Source of the DNA: Vesta saturnalis
Taxonomy: Eukaryota > Arthropoda > Insecta > Coleoptera > Lampyridae
DNA: 64,000 nt
NCBI GenBank assembly: GCA_036346205.1
Contig: JARFJB010001965.1
Coordinates: forward strand, 710,001-774,000
Reading direction: 5' to 3'
The notes under the pieces are model-generated. The model did no database searches. It saw only the letters and a program-made list of their open reading frames with translations, and was not told the origin of the DNA. This document shows positions 58,541 through 64,000 of this stretch, one piece after another. The first letter of the stretch is position 1. Each line of letters begins with the position of its first letter. Position numbers and translations under genes: made by a program.

Positions 58541-61500
58541 AATCCAATTCCGGATAAACGTTAAAGCCTGTCCGGTAGAACTGAACAGTATCGGATTAAC
58601 AAAGAGGAATCTATCAATTATATGGTTACTATTAATGTTGATTATCATGTTAAAAACTATACATTTTTTGAATAGAAATTTAGTATTTGTAGGTGCACTT
58701 GTGTCATAATTCCCGATATAGAGAAGTATTTAATAATGCACTCTATTTTTTTTTTGCCGAACAAAACGATTTTAAATTTTACCCTAATGCAATGCAATAA
58801 GAAGGTAATGCCCAGAAATAGAAGTTATTCATATAAAGTAAATATCAATTTTATACATGTTATTCAAATGTTTAGACAAAAAACATAATAAAATTACTAT
58901 GTAAGCAATACAAGCTGTCCTACATGATTAATATAACTTGGGTAATTTTAATCAAAATCCTTTAGTTTCCGTAACTGGAGAGCAAATGATAAGTAATCAA
59001 AGATAATTTTAAATTATTTACGCAAATTCATGTATCCAAGTATGGTAATGACGTTTTAGTGTTACACAAATTACAAAGTTAATCCAAAAGTAAAGTATGC
59101 AATACTGTAACAATAAGTAATTAATAATAGATTATTATTACCATTTAGTAGGTACATATAGGTATAAATAAAACAAGCTGCAATATCTATATTATCATTA
59201 TTCTTTGAGTAAGCGTTTATATAAACTAACCATTAATATAATGCCGAAAAAGTTGAGTAAAGAAATTCCGAATTAGTTTTAAATACAGTCGATTATTTTA
59301 AAGAAGAAAAAGAAAATGGTGGTCCACTATTATCTACATTTTCTGTTCAACAAAGAACAGCAAACGCGTTAAAACTTTCGGTTTCGACGGTGGGGAAAAT
59401 CTGTGCTTTAAAAAAAAATGGCGGCGAGTTGGAACCTCCAGTGAAAAAACTTTGCACTACAGATTTTCCAGAAAATGGAAAACAAACAATTCGTGCATTA
59501 ATATACGAGATGTACGCGAAGAAGGAACACGTAACGTTAAATTCATTATTAAACTTCTTAAAATTGAGAACCGCGTATGAAATAGGAAAAACCAGTTTGG
59601 CTCTAGTGTTAAAAAATATGGGCTTTAAATTCCAAAAAACCAACAATAGACGCGGTTTGTGTGAACAAAGCCACATTGTCGCCAAAAGAAACGTTTTCTG
59701 AGAAAGTATCTCAAAAATCTTAACTCCGAAAGTTCGAGACAGTTTGTTTTACAGACGAAACGTGGATATTTAGTAAAGGTAGTACGTCAAAATGTACTTG
59801 GCAAGATAACAGTGCAAAGAGTTTACATCAACCGAACAAATCATCAGATGGAAAACGATTTATTATCATTGAAGCAGGTAACAGAAACGGTATTATCGAC
59901 GGAAGTCAATTAATTTTCGATACAAAAAAAAAATCATTAGATTATCACGATAATATGAACGCAGAATTGTTCGAAAATGGTTTGAGGAATCACTTTTACA
60001 AAAATTAGAGGAACCATCAATAATTGTCCTTGACAATGCGAGTTATCATTCTCGAAAGGCAGAGAAGGCAGTCAAAGTTTCTTGGCTAAAAGAAGAAATA
60101 CAGCAATGGTTAACCGCTAAAAAATAGCGTGGGAAAATTTTATGACAAAGGCAGAGTTAGTGGAATTGGCCAAAAGAAACAAAGTAGACCAATGCGAAAA
60201 ATATGTAATCGATGAGCTAGCTCTATCATATGGACATGAAGTTTTGCGCCTGCCCCGTATCATTGCCATTTCAATCCAATTGAGTTGGTATGGGCATTAC
60301 TAAGAACAAATACGACAAAAGTATCGTTGCGACATCCGGAAAGACGAAGATGTTCTTAATACGTGGAACGACGCATTAAAACAGTTAGTGCGAAATATGG
60401 CAAAAATGTATTGATCATACGGATAAAATAATTAAAGATACTTTTGTTAATGAAGAGATTGTGGATGAAGTAAGACCTCTTATTTTCAAGTTAACACTGA
60501 AGAAAGTGATGACGATGATCTTTTCCAAGATTTGGATGACTCAGGAAGTGATGAATCTGAAGCCGAATGACAATTATAATTTTACATTTAATTATAAAAG
60601 TATATCTTTGTAATTTAATTAATATTTACTAACTATATAAAATGTATTTGTTATTGTTGTTATAAGTATAAGTGAAAGGTGTCAATTGAAATTACTTATA
60701 GGTAATTAGTAATCGATTATTATTTTTATTATACAAAAGTTGCATTTCTTCACAAATTATATAATGTTAAAGCAGTGTTGAGAACCACTGGCATTTTATT
60801 ATACCTATTGAATTTCTATTCTACCTGCATCTGATTCTTATTGCCTTGTCATTATTGTGAAAGTTGCAAACGCTTTTGTTCGGCAGAAATAGAGGCATTA
60901 TTCATAATATATCCATCTTTCTTTGTCACGTACAATAAGTACGAGACAGCAAAGCATTAAGGCGGTTTCAAGCACAATAGAACCATATATTGACAATCCT
61001 CCTTGTTAATCCGATACCCGTTCAGTTCTACCGGACAAAGTTACCTATTATAATTTAAACACCATAAATTATACAAATAAGGAATCTATAATTAATGATT
61101 AGCTATTAATGTTGATTATCATGGTTAAAAAATATACATTTTTTTATGAATAGAATATTTAGTATTTGGTAGGTGCATCTATGCTGTCTATAATTCCCGA
61201 TATCAGAACAGTATTTTATGATGCACTCGCGTGATTTTTTTTTTTTTTTTTGGAACGAAACTGATTTTAAATTTTGACCCGTGAGTCAATAGCTATAAAA
61301 AGGGGTAATGCCCAAAATGAGAAAGTTATTACATATAAAGTAAACTATCTATATTTTTTATACACTCGTTATTGCAAATGTTTAGACAAAAAAACATAAC
61401 ATAGAGATTGACCTATGATAAGCACATACTAGCTGTCCTACGACTCGATTACTATGACTTGGGTAATTTTAATCGAAAATACCTTTTTTATGTTCGTCCG

Positions 61501-61568
61501 TAACTGGGAGAGCAAAAGAAAAGTAATCAAAGATAATTTTTATAATTATGTTCGACGCAAAATCAAAG
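58541..61568 (+). mobile_element. DDE transposon locus with mixed inverted and direct flanking repeats
   Basis: A 40-bp segment at 58567-58606 (GTCCGGTAGAACTGAAC, CGGATTAACAAAG) is inverted at 61001-61042. Directly after each of these a roughly 450-480-bp block occurs in the same orientation: 58597-59035 and 61070-61568 share TATTAATGTTGATTATCATG, CATAATTCCCGATAT type words, AATGTTTAGACAAAAAA and CTTGGGTAATTTTAATC. The transposase gene lies between the two blocks. The layout suggests one element followed by the start of a second tandem copy, or a rearranged element. Confidence 0.65.
59241..60570 (+). pseudogene. IS630/Tc1-mariner-type DDE transposase with long second spacing
   Basis: ATG at 59241 opens MPKKLSKEI, then a frame change and stop (about 59274), then, from 59390, an open 103-residue frame with VKKLCTTDFPENGKQTIRAL and SLLNFLKLRTAYEIGKTSLA. 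Catalytic landmarks: FTDETW near 59752 (first Asp), SIIVLDNASYHS near 60020-60055 (second Asp), NPIELVWA near 60272-60295 (Glu). About 80 residues separate the second Asp from Glu, against 34-41 in ordinary Tc1/mariner enzymes, with a YVIDELALSYGHEVLRL phrase in the extra part. The C-terminus is acidic (SDDDDLFQDLDDSGSDESE) and ends at 60570. At least four frame breaks; span about 440 codons. Confidence 0.75.
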
Positions 61569-62340
61569 ACTCCAACTGTTGAAAATATCGTCCCACTGTT
61601 ACAACGAACATTGAAAGAGTTTCTTCTGACTGAAAAGGTAACTGCAGGTATGCAAAGTTGCGTCTTTCGCTACATTTGTATGATCTTTATTTTTCCAAGT
61701 AGACCAATCTTTTCATGTCGCCAAATACAATAGTCGAGAGGCGGTCTGATAAATTATACTCAATTACTGTGTGTAGACCTTTAAATGTCGCTTCAAAGAT
61801 GTCCGCTTCACTTTTCGCTAGAGGTACGTGAAGCTGGCTGCGTCCAGTATTGCATACTTTTTCTACTCGTTACTAACAAAAATTGCATAAAATGAGCATC
61901 AAAATTTACTAATTACGTGAAAGTGTCACTTTTTATAATAGAAAGCGTAATAGACTCCTAAATGTACGCGGCTGTATTCATAAATAGCCGCGTTCAGACG
62001 TCCACACACTCTCTAAACATTACTGTTAAAAAGCGTGTGTTTCCAAAATCACTAAGTATCTAATACGTGCGCTTTCTGTACATGGCGTCTGTCATCAAAA
62101 TATATTTCAAAGTTCAAGTGCGAAAAACAGTCCTTCTGAGAACAACCCCATGACGGAAGCAGAGTCCGCTTCCGAAACATCGCGTTAAAAAGCGAAAAAA
62201 CTGTGGACATAGGCCAACTAACCCAATTAACATATAAAACCACAGTTACAAAAACACATAGAATACAGAATTAGTAACTCGGTACGACTCCGAATTCTAA
62301 CGTCTTTTCAGAAAGCTTGAAGCATCCATAAACAAACTAA
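61569..62340. other. unassigned, possibly PLE-derived
   Basis: A 61-codon frame at 61548-61733 and a minus-strand frame at 62052-62243 are unrecognised. The right part leads into a GIY-YIG fragment and may be its upstream coding region in broken form, but I cannot show that. Confidence 0.3.
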
Positions 62341-62359
62341 CAGTAGAGGAAAACCATCT

Positions 62360-62510
62360 AACCTCCTACAGCCCCATGCACATGCGGCAGAGCATACATA
62401 AAAGAGAGCAGTAAACTACTCAAAAGTGAGAACTTAGAAGAATAAAATAAGAACAATATCCGCAAGGGCACAAGGAATCACCGAACATGTCTAGAACGAA
62501 GACCTTAAGT
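62360..62510 (+). pseudogene. GIY-YIG endonuclease fragment of a second PLE
   Basis: The plus-strand reading gives TAPCTCGRAYIKESS, which matches the start of a GIY-YIG domain (CSCG-x-Y-IG pattern in the PLE at 17.7 kb, here YIK instead of YIG). It is followed in another frame by EEIRTISARAQGITEHV-like residues. Only this short piece is legible. It lies immediately before a TA array. Confidence 0.45.
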
Positions 62511-62535
62511 GCGCAATCACGTAAAGTTTAATATG

Positions 62536-64000
<1,465 letters not shown>

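Noticed and set aside
60773..60790. CAGTGTTGAGAACCACTG, resembling hAT-type inverted ends
   Set aside because: No partner end, target duplication or hAT transposase was found; the local transposase is of the IS630 type.

Overview
The window looks like repeat-rich nuclear DNA of an arthropod, most likely an insect. It is strongly AT-rich, has long (TA)n, (GTGCGT)n and (CACACTCT)n arrays, and carries the mix usual in insect genomes: BEL/Pao and RTE-type retrotransposon pieces, Penelope-like elements (PLEs), a Crypton tyrosine recombinase, several Tc1/mariner (IS630) transposons, small inverted-repeat elements and Polintons (Mavericks). I recognise no intact host protein gene. Nearly every coding stretch is a broken or truncated transposon gene. 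Only the last one, a mariner-type transposase running off the right edge, stays open over its visible length.

Layout: 0.5-1.7 kb, decayed BEL/Pao pol. 4.3-9.7 kb, Polinton remnant A, with packaging ATPase, an unknown conserved gene, integrase, major capsid protein, a second unknown gene and protease, all on the minus strand and all broken. 10.9-18.6 kb, at least three head-to-tail PLE units, with a hammerhead-ribozyme-like core in the inter-unit region. Interrupting and following this array are A/T homopolymer-rich blocks that look like degraded or low-quality consensus. 20.85-21.6 kb, Crypton remnant with a possible 60-bp intron. 22.5-31.3 kb, a mariner-like transposon split by Polinton B (23409-30704). 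The insertion is flanked by a 6-bp duplication, GACATT, and has about 2.68-kb inverted arms that contain the protease gene and the end of the capsid gene. 34-45 kb, microsatellites, tRNA-like sequences including a palindromic cloverleaf at 41.35 kb, TA-flanked inverted-repeat elements, an RTE-type endonuclease fragment and a third Polinton end (C). 47.2-49.3 kb, a GC-richer promoter- or LTR-like block. 49.6-57.7 kb, foldback elements, minisatellites, a tandem duplication and a mariner-like element with roughly 0.7-kb inverted arms. 58.5-61.6 kb, a DDE transposase gene with an unusually long second D-to-E spacing, flanked by mixed direct and inverted repeats. 62.3-64 kb, a PLE endonuclease fragment, a TA array and a mariner-like element that begins exactly where the array ends.

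There is no shared host pathway here. The relationships are those of nested and tandem mobile elements. The most informative are the dated nesting (mariner first, Polinton B second), the copyback-like shape of Polinton B, the conserved order of structural genes in Polintons A and B, the shared subterminal repeats of Polintons A, B and C, the PLE tandem array, and the recurring pairing of (TA)n arrays with palindromic elements whose ends read CAGGGTG. No DNA polymerase B gene is visible in any Polinton copy, so all look defective. Sequence quality is uneven: single-base indels are common and some A/T-rich blocks may be assembly artefacts, so frameshift calls are provisional.
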